From assembly GCA_026708585.1 (NCBI GenBank), contig JAPOUQ010000004.1, forward strand, positions 1-41,597: a DNA stretch of 41,597 bases, given 5' to 3'. Every line of letters begins with the position of its first letter. The stretch's first letter is position 1. Positions 34,044 through 41,597 of the stretch are shown piece by piece. The DNA comes from Gammaproteobacteria bacterium. GTDB taxonomy: Bacteria; Pseudomonadota; Gammaproteobacteria; Arenicellales; Poriferihabitantaceae. The notes under the pieces are model-generated. The model was not told where the DNA came from, made no database searches, and saw nothing but the letters and a program-made list of their open reading frames with translations. Both the position numbers and the translations under genes were made by a program.

Positions 34044-35138
34044 TTATTCGGCGACTGAAGCCACTTCTTCCGGAGGTTTTGCATCCGGATTGGTAATCAC
34101 CTTACGCTGATTATAGTGAAATTCATATGCATCTTTAACAGCTTGACGAATTGTGGATGGCTCGAATCCAAGTTCATCTTGAGCTTTCTGAGTGTTTGCA
34201 TGCCGACATAATTGAAGAAGACGAATGGCTCCTGGGGTAAATCGCTGTGGAAAGGATGGGTGAAAATGGCTCAAATAAAAACTGGCTACCTCAGCAAACA
34301 TTTCCATCAATTTTGCGGGTACACGTTTAGCCGGGCGAGGTATGCCAGTCACTTCTTCAAAAATATCCAAAATTTCTGAGATCGTCTTGAATTCAGTGCT
34401 GAAGATGTATTTTTCTCCTGGACGACCTTTGTGCATGCACAGGATATGTCCCTCTACAATGTCCCTTGCAGCTACGAATTCAAAGCCTCCATCGACATAT
34501 GCCCGAAGTTTTCCGTTTGCGTAATCAACAAGCGTTCGACCCAGTCTGGATGGATGATAATCCCAACCTCCCATTAATGCACAACAAGTAGCAACGACCA
34601 CATCCTGATTTTTCGCCACTGCTTGCCAGCACTCATGTTCCACAAATGCCTTGGTTCGCTCGTAGGGCATTGTGCGTTCCAGAGGATAAAACTGCATCGT
34701 TTCATCACTCGGCAAGGAAGGATTATCCAAGTCGTATCCTACAGCACTAAATGATCCGGTTACGACTACCCGACCCGCCTCACATTCACGGGCGACCTCA
34801 AGCAGGTTGCGAGTGCCTACAACATTGCATTCATACAGTTCTCGCCGGAACTGTTTATTGCCATTAATCGTAGCAATTCTAGCAGCAACATGATAGACCC
34901 CCTGACATCCTTCAAGAGCCGGTCTTAGACTTTCTTTTTGACGGAGGTCGCCGTAAAAGCGCTCAACATTCAGACCCTGAATAGCCTCATTTTTACTCTC
35001 CGCGCGCACCAACACTCTGACTTTGACACCATCATCTAGAAGTCGGTGGACAAGGTTAGCACCGAGATGTCCCCCTGCACCTGTTATGAGTACCGGTGCA
35101 GACGGTGAATTCTTCTTTATTGTAGAATTTTTTGCCAT
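34044..35138 (-). CDS. sdmB: NAD(P)-dependent 3beta-hydroxysteroid dehydrogenase/decarboxylase, SdmB-like
   Basis: This 364-residue extended short-chain dehydrogenase of the 3beta-HSD family has the nucleotide motif TGAGGHLG (19-26) and the catalytic Y159-x3-K163 (PYERTKAFVE). The C-terminal half has substrate-domain motifs such as GRPGEKYIFS. Its bacterial relative SdmB oxidises the 3beta-hydroxyl and releases the C-4 carboxyl during sterol demethylation. It is the first gene of the sterol operon, with 45 bases before sdmA. A palindrome lies about 50 bases upstream of the ATG. No strong ribosome site is visible (CGGATATGG). Confidence 0.85.
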   Translation of the reverse strand: MAKNSTIKKNSPSAPVLITGAGGHLGANLVHRLLDDGVKVRVLVRAESKNEAIQGLNVERFYGDLRQKESLRPALEGCQGVYHVAARIATINGNKQFRRELYECNVVGTRNLLEVARECEAGRVVVTGSFSAVGYDLDNPSLPSDETMQFYPLERTMPYERTKAFVEHECWQAVAKNQDVVVATCCALMGGWDYHPSRLGRTLVDYANGKLRAYVDGGFEFVAARDIVEGHILCMHKGRPGEKYIFSTEFKTISEILDIFEEVTGIPRPAKRVPAKLMEMFAEVASFYLSHFHPSFPQRFTPGAIRLLQLCRHANTQKAQDELGFEPSTIRQAVKDAYEFHYNQRKVITNPDAKPPEEVASVAE

Positions 35139-35629
35139 ATCCGATCGATCAGTTCTAGTTCATATCAATTAAAAAATAGATACTTATGATTGTTCGTTAA
35201 CAATATAGAAGTATATCAAAAACTTGTCTATTGGTTACATGATAATTGCATTTTTAGTGGTCATCGGTGAAGGCGTAAAGCATCTAGGTCATTGAGTAAG
35301 GTAATAAGAATCAATAAGGAATCCCTAAAAAAAAGTAAATGGAGAGTTTCCACTTCTCTGGGATGTCCTGTTATTTACTTGGTTACAACGAGAAATTGAC
35401 AGTGGGTGGAATAGTTCACTCCGCTAACATGGATATCTGAAGACTTGTTTTTCAATAAAGTAGCACTCGGTTAGCAAGCCAATAAAACTAGACTGTGATA
35501 TGGGTTGGTCACTATCCTATCCAACTCAATTCAAAGATTCGTAAGGTTCCCTTTGGTTAGTTATGTCGATATTGTCATAAGCTCAGTGTTTGTACACTGT
35601 GATTTAATATTTGGTAGTTAGCCACTCAC
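35139..35629. other. Intergenic control region between nagZ and the sterol operon
   Basis: About 490 bases without a gene. It contains the 16-base palindrome at 35189-35204 near sdmB and another perfect inverted repeat CAGTGT-TTGT-ACACTG at 35584-35599, about 30 bases past the nagZ stop. The latter lacks a T-run and may be a weak terminator or a protein site. Otherwise I see nothing. Confidence 0.4.
35189..35204. promoter_or_regulatory. Candidate operator upstream of the sterol operon
   Basis: A 16-base inverted repeat ATTGTT-N4-AACAAT, perfect in both arms, lies about 50 bases upstream of the sdmB start. The surrounding DNA is AT-rich and holds weak -35/-10-like words (TTGATA, TATATT on the minus strand). 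The symmetry and position suit a dimeric repressor site; no regulator gene is adjacent. Confidence 0.4.
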
Positions 35630-36625
35630 TTACCCGAGAGAAGATCGGGTTATGGTCAGATCGAGTTCCGATAATTTCTGCTTCGAATAAAGGCGATTGA
35701 TTTTGCTGGGGTTTGGGTTATGGTTGTCTCCAAGTTGTTCAGCAATTTCAAGCACTGCTTCTCGGTCCTTGCATACAAGAATCATGTCGCATCCAGCTTC
35801 TAATGCTGAAAGAGCACGCTCAATGGGCTTCCCGCCTTGCTCTGCACCGCCCATTGTTAAATCATCACTGAAGATAATACCAGTAAATCCCAGACGTTGG
35901 CGTAATACCGTAACGAGCCAATAAGGCGAAAAACAGGGAATCGTTGTGTCGATCTTGGGATATTGGACATGTGCCGTCATTATTCCAGACAATTGTTTAG
36001 CTAATTTTCGAAACGGTAAAAGATCCTTGTCGAATAGTGCGGATAAATCGCGACTATCCACGGGCTGTAGCTCATGTGAATCCTCCTTCACACCGCCATG
36101 ACCGGGATAGTGTTTGCCGGTAGCTGCCATACCCGCTTGGCACATACCTCTAACAAATTCTCCGGCTAATGAGGCAATCATATTTGGGTCAGCGCTAAAG
36201 CTTCGGTCGCCGATAACCTGACTCTTTGGGTGTGCACAATCCAGAACAGGAGCAAAGCTAATATCCACCCCCGCTAGAACCAATTCTCCAGCCATAATAA
36301 TGCCCATTTTTCGGGCGAGTTGTAGACCGATCTGCATATCTTGCTCATATGCTTGCCCGATCTCCTTTGCAGCTGGCAGGCGGAAAAAACCATCCCGAAA
36401 GCGTTGTACTCGACCACCTTCCTGATCAACACAAATCAGAAGGGGTGGGGTACGCAAACTCCGAATTTCACCAGTCAATTCTGTTAACTGCTGTCGTGAT
36501 CGGTAATTATCGGAAAAAAGGATAACTCCACCAATAGCGGCTGTTTGGAGTAATGTCCTTTCCTCTGAACCCAGTGTTTCGCCAGAGAAATCAATAATCA
36601 ATGGACCAAGTGGCAAGTTAGACAT
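35630..36625 (-). CDS. nagZ: Beta-N-acetylhexosaminidase
   Basis: This 331-residue family-3 glycoside hydrolase is a cytosolic enzyme that removes GlcNAc from anhydromuropeptides in peptidoglycan recycling. It has CVDQEGGRVQRF (substrate binding), the KHYPGHGGVKEDSH loop carrying the catalytic His/Asp pair, and the nucleophile Asp in FSDDLTMGGA. Length and N-terminus match NagZ (about 330-340). It overlaps the following YkuD gene's stop by 8 bases, so both are probably in one operon with the phosphatase. Confidence 0.95.
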   Translation of the reverse strand: MSNLPLGPLIIDFSGETLGSEERTLLQTAAIGGVILFSDNYRSRQQLTELTGEIRSLRTPPLLICVDQEGGRVQRFRDGFFRLPAAKEIGQAYEQDMQIGLQLARKMGIIMAGELVLAGVDISFAPVLDCAHPKSQVIGDRSFSADPNMIASLAGEFVRGMCQAGMAATGKHYPGHGGVKEDSHELQPVDSRDLSALFDKDLLPFRKLAKQLSGIMTAHVQYPKIDTTIPCFSPYWLVTVLRQRLGFTGIIFSDDLTMGGAEQGGKPIERALSALEAGCDMILVCKDREAVLEIAEQLGDNHNPNPSKINRLYSKQKLSELDLTITRSSLG

Positions 36626-37112
36626 AAATCAGTACCGGCGTGCCTACAGGAATAGAGTCAAATAGATGAATCACATCTGTATTACTCATACGAATACAAC
36701 CATGCGAGCCGGGTTGTCCAAGTTCAATTTCATCGGGACTGCCATGGATGTAGATATAGCGTCGCATGGTGTCGACATTGCCCAATCGGTTATAGCCAAT
36801 CTCAAGACCACTGAGCCAGAGAATACGTGTTAGTATCCAGTCTCTTTCCGGTTCAACCTCTCGCATATCAAATCGATAAATTTCCCCTGTTGGTCGACGC
36901 CCTCGGAACACGGTATTGGTCGGTTGTCCATCACCAACCTTAGCGCGAATGATGTGCTTACCTAGCGGAGTGCAATTACTGTTCATGATTTGTCCGGGAC
37001 CTTTCTTTGCTGTCGAGACCGGATAGGTTTGTCGAGTCGTTCCCTCAGCACAATAGAGTGTCAAGGTTTGGTCTGAGAGATTGATCTCAATATTTGATTT
37101 GAAGGTCATCAC
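36618..37112 (-). CDS. Leaderless YkuD-domain enzyme, probable cytosolic L,D-carboxypeptidase/transpeptidase
   Basis: This 164-residue protein consists of the YkuD catalytic domain alone. The active site is IHGSPDE followed by GSHGCIRMSN, with the nucleophilic Cys in HGCIRM. There is no signal peptide or membrane segment, so it is probably cytosolic. A cytosolic YkuD enzyme (ElsL/LdtK of Acinetobacter baumannii) acts as an L,D-carboxypeptidase in peptidoglycan recycling. The overlap with nagZ makes that role likely here. It starts where the upstream phosphatase ends (4-base overlap). Confidence 0.85.
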   Translation of the reverse strand: MMTFKSNIEINLSDQTLTLYCAEGTTRQTYPVSTAKKGPGQIMNSNCTPLGKHIIRAKVGDGQPTNTVFRGRRPTGEIYRFDMREVEPERDWILTRILWLSGLEIGYNRLGNVDTMRRYIYIHGSPDEIELGQPGSHGCIRMSNTDVIHLFDSIPVGTPVLIYV

Positions 37113-37573
37113 TCGATGATGGAATTAAGTAATCGTTTGCAGGAATCTTCGATCATGTCCAGTACCAAATCAAATCCATGCGTACCTCCATAATATGGGT
37201 CAGGTATTTCGAGTCCATCATATTGCTCGCTGTATTCCAGCAAGTAGCGAATTTTATGCTCATGTTCGGGTTGTGCCAGTGAGAATACATCTGCCCGGTT
37301 CCGTCTATCCATAACCAAGATTAAGTCATGGTAGATGATATCCTCAATACTCAACTGCCGTGCCCTCAAGGCAGACAAGTCGACATCACGACGACTAGCC
37401 GCCTGTTGCGCTCGTTGATCAGGAGTATGGCCGATGTGCCAATCGCCCGTTCCGGCAGAATCGATTTCAAATGCATCTTCAAACCCTTTCGCCTGGACAA
37501 TTTTTCGAAATATGCCTTCTGCACTCGGAGAGCGACAGATATTTCCTAGACAAACAAATAAGACCCTATTCAT
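37109..37573 (-). CDS. Low-molecular-weight protein-tyrosine phosphatase
   Basis: This 154-residue cytosolic phosphatase has the P-loop VCLGNICRSPSAEG near residues 7-20 (CxGNxCRS, nucleophile Cys) and the general-acid Asp in IPDPYYGG near residue 125. The size matches the LMW-PTP family. Targets cannot be inferred; it is not next to capsule genes. The start overlaps the spoT stop by 4 bases. Confidence 0.92.
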   Translation of the reverse strand: MNRVLFVCLGNICRSPSAEGIFRKIVQAKGFEDAFEIDSAGTGDWHIGHTPDQRAQQAASRRDVDLSALRARQLSIEDIIYHDLILVMDRRNRADVFSLAQPEHEHKIRYLLEYSEQYDGLEIPDPYYGGTHGFDLVLDMIEDSCKRLLNSIIE

Positions 37574-39771
37574 GGCCGGTATACTTTATATACTGTCGAT
37601 GTAGACTCCAGATCTCGAATAATCTTTGCGAGGTGTTGGTTGTTTCGAACCAAGAGCAAAATCGACAGGCGCGCTGTACCGAAAGGTTCGGCATTCATGG
37701 TGATACCGTTGATATTGGAGTCGTGATTGGCAATGATTCCGGCTACTTTCCAAAGCATTCCGGGCTCGTCAGCAATTTCGGCAATCAGACTGGCTTCATA
37801 GCATCCGATGATATCCTTTGACCAGTTCAGGTGAACACAATTTTCAAGTGGTTGCGTTCTTACATTCGTATTCGAACACTGATTACGGTGGACCACCAAC
37901 CCTTTACCCGGATAATATATGCCATAGATTTTGTCGCCCGGAACAGGATAGCAACACTTGGAGTGGGTAACAACCAGATTTTCCGTGCCCTCAATCGTCA
38001 AGTTCGTTGTAGTCGCAGAATCGAGCGCTTCGATATTCTCCGAGGAAAGGTCGGCTAATTGACGGGCGACCAGTAGTGGGAGTCGTGATCCCGATCCGAT
38101 ATCAGAGAGCAACTGATTCCAGGTATCGATCTTAAGCTCTTTGAGTAAACGATTTTTTTCTGTCTCTGAGATACGCCGCGTGTACCCTACGTTATGCAGG
38201 GCCGTAAACAGTAATTTCTTGCCAAATTGCAGAGCTTGTTGCTTTCTCTGGATATTGAAATGATGACGGATTGCGGTTTTGGCTCGAGAAGTGGTTACGA
38301 AATCTAACCACGAGATATTTGGATTTGCTGGTTTGCGGGTCTTAATTTCGATTCGGTCTCCGTTATTCAGAACCTCATGCAGGGGCACAGGCTGGTCATT
38401 GACAATAGCACCAATACTTTCGTTACCGATATCTGTGTGGACCGAATAGGCAAAATCCAGTGCGGTAGCATCAACTGGCAAGCGCTTGATATCACCTTTT
38501 GGGGTGAATACATAAACCTCATCTGGAAATAAGGCAGTTTTCAGATGCTCCATAAACTCGCCTGAGGTACTTGATAGTTCATGTGACTCAACTATGCTAC
38601 TTACCCATTCATGGGCTAGATGTTTTGTGGGTAAGCCTTCCTCATTGAGAATTTCATCGGGCATATTAAGTGAGGCCACACCGGATTTTGCGATGATATG
38701 CATGGCCCGAGTCTGAACCTGAATCTCGATTGCCTGACCATTTGGACCAACAATCATGGTATGCAGGGACTGATAACCATTGGTTTTCGGGATTGCAATG
38801 AAATCTTTGAAATTTCCCGGCAAAGGACGAAATACCTCATGTGCTACACCAATGGATTCGTAGCATTGCTTGCGGGTACGTGTGATGATGCGTATCGAAT
38901 ATATGTCCTTAATGTCATGGAGAGTGATGCCACTTTTTTCCATGGTGCGATAGATATAGTAGAGAGATTTGCTGACAATGCTAACTTCAATATCATCATT
39001 GGCCAGAGCATCGGCAATTTGCTTACTGGCCCGGCGAACCATTTTTTTGCGCGCACTAGAGGTGGTCTGTACTGCCCGACCCAAGGTTTTGTGTCGCCAG
39101 GGATACAGTCGTTGAAATCCTAGATCCTCAAGCTTGAGAGCGAGATCATACATTCCGAGTCGATAGGCGACAGGCGCATAAATTTCAAGGGTTTGACGAG
39201 CAATCCGATTTTGTCGATCGCGGTCCAGCGAATCCAGTGTGGTCATATTGTGCAGTCGGTCGGCAAGTTTGATGATGATCACTCGAATATCATCAGCAGT
39301 AGCTACGAACATTTTGCCAAACGACACCGCCTCGGCATGCTTGCGAGAAGTTTGCTCCTCAAGATGGTTGACTTTGCTAACTCCATTGACGAGATGAGCA
39401 ATTTCCCGTCCAAATTTCTTTTCTAGTCGTTTGAGGGAGGTATCGGTATCTTCAATAACATCATGCAATATGGCTGCGATGATGGTACGACTATCCATGC
39501 GCATTTCGCCCAGTATCTTGGCGACTGCCATGGGATGATAGATGAAATCTTCTCCGCTCTTGCGTTTCTGGCCCTTGTGAGCGTTAGCACCAAAAATGGT
39601 TGCTTTGAAAATATCGGAGATCGATTGCGGATCCAGATATTCTTCAAGCGTTCCGTTCAGGTCTGCGAACAGTGTTTCGTAGTCGGATCTAGGTACACTG
39701 GAAGTTGAAGATTCCAGTAACTCACTAAGATTCTTCTTTAGCCGTCGCGCTAGTGCGAGTTTGGTCGCCAT
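37570..39771 (-). CDS. spoT: Bifunctional (p)ppGpp synthetase/hydrolase SpoT
   Basis: This 733-residue RelA/SpoT protein governs the stringent response. The HD hydrolase domain is present ([20 protein letters not shown] and [10 protein letters not shown], near residues 57-110), so hydrolysis is expected. The synthetase domain follows at about 240-350 with [16 protein letters not shown] and [21 protein letters not shown] (about 400-460) and C-terminal ACT (about 660-733) regulatory domains complete it. The start overlaps the rpoZ coding end by 47 bases, so translation is probably coupled. Confidence 0.95.
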   Translation of the reverse strand: MATKLALARRLKKNLSELLESSTSSVPRSDYETLFADLNGTLEEYLDPQSISDIFKATIFGANAHKGQKRKSGEDFIYHPMAVAKILGEMRMDSRTIIAAILHDVIEDTDTSLKRLEKKFGREIAHLVNGVSKVNHLEEQTSRKHAEAVSFGKMFVATADDIRVIIIKLADRLHNMTTLDSLDRDRQNRIARQTLEIYAPVAYRLGMYDLALKLEDLGFQRLYPWRHKTLGRAVQTTSSARKKMVRRASKQIADALANDDIEVSIVSKSLYYIYRTMEKSGITLHDIKDIYSIRIITRTRKQCYESIGVAHEVFRPLPGNFKDFIAIPKTNGYQSLHTMIVGPNGQAIEIQVQTRAMHIIAKSGVASLNMPDEILNEEGLPTKHLAHEWVSSIVESHELSSTSGEFMEHLKTALFPDEVYVFTPKGDIKRLPVDATALDFAYSVHTDIGNESIGAIVNDQPVPLHEVLNNGDRIEIKTRKPANPNISWLDFVTTSRAKTAIRHHFNIQRKQQALQFGKKLLFTALHNVGYTRRISETEKNRLLKELKIDTWNQLLSDIGSGSRLPLLVARQLADLSSENIEALDSATTTNLTIEGTENLVVTHSKCCYPVPGDKIYGIYYPGKGLVVHRNQCSNTNVRTQPLENCVHLNWSKDIIGCYEASLIAEIADEPGMLWKVAGIIANHDSNINGITMNAEPFGTARLSILLLVRNNQHLAKIIRDLESTSTVYKVYRP

Positions 39772-40087
39772 CTGAGCCCTCGAGAATCGCTTGTCGGATT
39801 GCGCCTTCTACGTCGGTGTCATCCATACTCTCAAGCCCCGCATCGTCTAACAGATCTTCACTGAGATCAAAATCATCCAGCATAGTGTTACTCTTCTCGA
39901 GAATAGATGCATCAACCAGACCTTCGGCAATTTCCCGTAATGCGATTACGGTGGGTTTGTCATCTTCGGGATTAACCAAGGGTTCTGCACCTAGTATCAA
40001 CTCCCGGGTTCGCTTGGCAGCGATCATGACAAGTTGGAAGCGATTATCGACTTTTTCAAGACAATCATTAACAGTAATTCTAGCCAC
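39725..40087 (-). CDS. rpoZ: RNA polymerase omega subunit
   Basis: This 120-residue omega subunit begins at a GTG codon ([19 protein letters not shown]). The omega core includes [12 protein letters not shown] with the conserved RAR-like basic segment, and [13 protein letters not shown]. The C-terminal acidic tail ([20 protein letters not shown]) is about 30 residues longer than in E. coli (91 residues) and is unusual only in length. An upstream ATG at 40144 would add 19 non-conserved residues and is unlikely. The gmk gene, normally upstream, is missing here. Confidence 0.9.
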   Translation of the reverse strand: MARITVNDCLEKVDNRFQLVMIAAKRTRELILGAEPLVNPEDDKPTVIALREIAEGLVDASILEKSNTMLDDFDLSEDLLDDAGLESMDDTDVEGAIRQAILEGSDGDQTRTSATAKEES

Positions 40088-40320
40088 TTTTCTATAAAAT
40101 TCAGAAACAAAACAGAGATTATACAGGCAAATGACGTGTTTCAATCATTCAGAATTCCCCCTAATCCTGAAATAGAAAACCAGAAATATCCTCGATACCT
40201 TGTATAGCGTGATATTTGAGGGACTTTATCGAATCCCCCAATGGGTTTGATCAGTTTAGGACTGAAACCCACAGTGCATATGGCTTTGTGCCCTATTTCA
40301 AGCACTCTATTTTCGGATTA

Positions 40321-40358
40321 GGAAACCTTGCTTTGGTTCTGGCTATGCTAGGTTAGGG
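40321..40358 (+). repeat. Interspersed imperfect repeat, copy B
   Basis: This copy of the element at 1548-1583 has 15 identical bases at the end (TATGCTAGGTTAGGG, 40344-40358). It lies just downstream of the degenerate metalloprotease gene. The 5' part differs by a few substitutions and short insertions. Confidence 0.45.
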
Positions 40359-40366
40359 TTTTATGT

Positions 40367-41597
40367 CTAGTCTTTCTCCGCGACAAAAGATCCCTCGTAA
40401 GTGTTGATTTGATCGTTCACGACACCACCGATCCAGCCGGAGGGATCACCAGTATCGTTGGCATACCATTCGGCTCTTGCAAGGGTGTTTGCACACCCGT
40501 TCGCGGTGCATTCCAAATCGTAGCTGAAGTCACCCCAGTCGGTGAATGTGTGGTCATGCCATCTAGTAGCACCAATGCGGGAATAATGAGCTTCAAAATT
40601 GTTGATCCGCACATTCAGGTTTGGATTTGCTGCAAAGGTATAGTGCAGATTAGCGTCGGCTCTGAGCAGTGCCCCCAAATAATTTGCACTCATATCCACG
40701 CCTAGAAAATTATCGGTTCCACTCCAGGTCGCCGAACCCGTGAGCGAAACATTCTCCGATGCGACTCCACGTACCCAACCCGTTCCGACAAGATCATCGG
40801 ATATATTCAGGTTGCCACCGAAGGTTCTTCCGGGTGCGGTTTGCCCGGAAACAGCAAAATAATGATCGATCCAAACACCCCATTGGTCAATGGAAGCGGG
40901 TGTGCCTGCTCGTGAAACCGAATACCGATCAAATAGTTCATCGTTCCATGTAGCATTGGGTATGTGCCGAATATCCTCCCCAGTCACGTTGTAGCGAACA
41001 CTTCCTCCTCTTAGGTGGCCATAACTGACTATACTTCCGGAACCGTAAGCAGCATGGCAGTAGTCTTCCTGGCTGCTACAACCATTTTCTCGTCCTGAAA
41101 TACCATCTGGATTTTGATAGCCGAATTGGTGCGCAGCTTCATGGGTAAATAAGAGGAAAAGCTCTTGAATTGCTTGTTCAGCAAAACATCATTCCCAGAA
41201 ATTAACCAATCCAAATATCGCCCATAGTTACGAACGATTGTATCCTCATTTAATATGACAATATTACTTATAGGATCATAACAGCCTAAACTTCCAGCCC
41301 CGCAATCTGCCAATTTGTAAGGCAAGATCACCCGGATCATAATTTAAATGTCGTGTCCATTGTCGATAGGCTTGGCTATATAAAATCCCGAGTACACTAG
41401 CAAAAGCGGTTATTCGAGTTTGTGCCTGTTGATTAAATCTCAAGCTAGGTTCTAGACGTTCCAATAACCGATTATCAAAGTCCGGCCGAATAAAGGACGC
41501 ACCCCCTTGTTCGGGTCTAATCACTCTGAGGCCACCACGACCATCTCTCGGCAAATCGACTTGAGGATCAACATACCATTCCAAGTTGCTAAAATTA
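40367..41597 (-). pseudogene. Frameshifted secreted metalloprotease with C-terminal beta-barrel-like surface domain (5' end outside window)
   Basis: This coding text crosses three frames. The first piece reads VDLPRDGRGGLRVIRPEQGG and RITAFASVLGILYSQAYRQW. After a frame change near 41300-41320 come CYDPISNIVILNEDTIVRNY and RYLDWLISGND. After one missing base near 41180-41186 comes EQAIQELFLLFTHEAAHQFG, a HExxH zinc motif (HEAAH), followed by the GENGCSSQEDYCHA-like Cys-rich loop. The last 230 residues have glycine/Asp-rich beta repeats (ATWSGTDNFLGVDM, DANLHYTF, WGDFSYDLE) like the surface lipoprotein/transferrin-binding-type barrel domains, ending SFVAEKD. Two frameshifts within 150 bases suggest a pseudogene, but sequencing error is possible. 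Confidence 0.65.

Overview
The window looks like a moderately AT-rich gammaproteobacterial chromosome. The signs are the aa3-type cytochrome c oxidase operon with ctaG, DUF2244, DUF2909 and SURF1 genes, the argH-lptM-lysA block, rpoZ-spoT, nagZ beside a YkuD-domain gene, and DUF1820, msrA and ghrA genes. The core genes are intact, but several accessory loci are decayed (IS66-type transposase, DruA-like DUF4338 gene, DUF1640 gene, cas1 stub, frameshifted metalloprotease). Such decay would fit a host-associated or bottlenecked lineage, but that is inference.

Layout. 1-5.6 kb: alpha/beta hydrolase, PBP4 (dacB), DUF1820, YHS protein, MsrA, an integral membrane protein related to the membrane domain of urate hydroxylase, and a 25-codon membrane peptide. 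5.7-8.9 kb: ghrA, then an accessory patch with an AAA/DUF4143 ATPase and the relic of a type II-C-like CRISPR-Cas locus (one 36-bp repeat, intact cas2, only the 3' end of cas1, no cas9). 8.9-17.8 kb: cytochrome oxidase block DUF2244-ctaB-ctaC-ctaD-small peptide-ctaG-ctaE, then a SprT-like metalloprotease, DUF2909, SURF1 and a Sco-like protein. 17.9-18.7 kb: a scar of two dead mobile or defence-type genes, at the place where ctaA would be expected. 18.9-21.8 kb: argH-lptM-lysA. 21.8-22.9 kb: decayed spacer. 22.9-26.3 kb: 5'-nucleotidase, aroE, thiamine-pyrophosphokinase-like and 2OG-dioxygenase-like genes on the minus strand. 26.4-26.9 kb: a CoxG/SRPBCC protein.

The centrepiece is a five-gene minus-strand sterol biosynthesis operon (26921-35138): sdmB-like 3beta-HSD/decarboxylase, sdmA-like Rieske oxygenase, sterol C-14 reductase (ERG24/ERG4 family), CYP51 sterol 14alpha-demethylase, and a 1155-residue protein. 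That protein joins an FAD monooxygenase of squalene-epoxidase type to a full oxidosqualene cyclase with the DCTAE motif. One polypeptide would therefore epoxidise squalene and cyclise the product; CYP51 and the C-14 reductase would then remove the 14alpha-methyl, and SdmA/SdmB would work at C-4. I know of no described squalene monooxygenase-oxidosqualene cyclase fusion, so this is the strongest candidate for something new here. A purine-rich tract and ATG inside the joint (M435) suggest that the fusion arose from two adjacent genes, or that a stand-alone cyclase is also made.

35.6-40.1 kb: nagZ, a leaderless YkuD L,D-transpeptidase-fold enzyme, a low-molecular-weight phosphatase, spoT and rpoZ. 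40.3-41.6 kb: a frameshifted secreted metalloprotease/surface-protein gene that runs off the right edge. No rRNA or tRNA gene was recognised.
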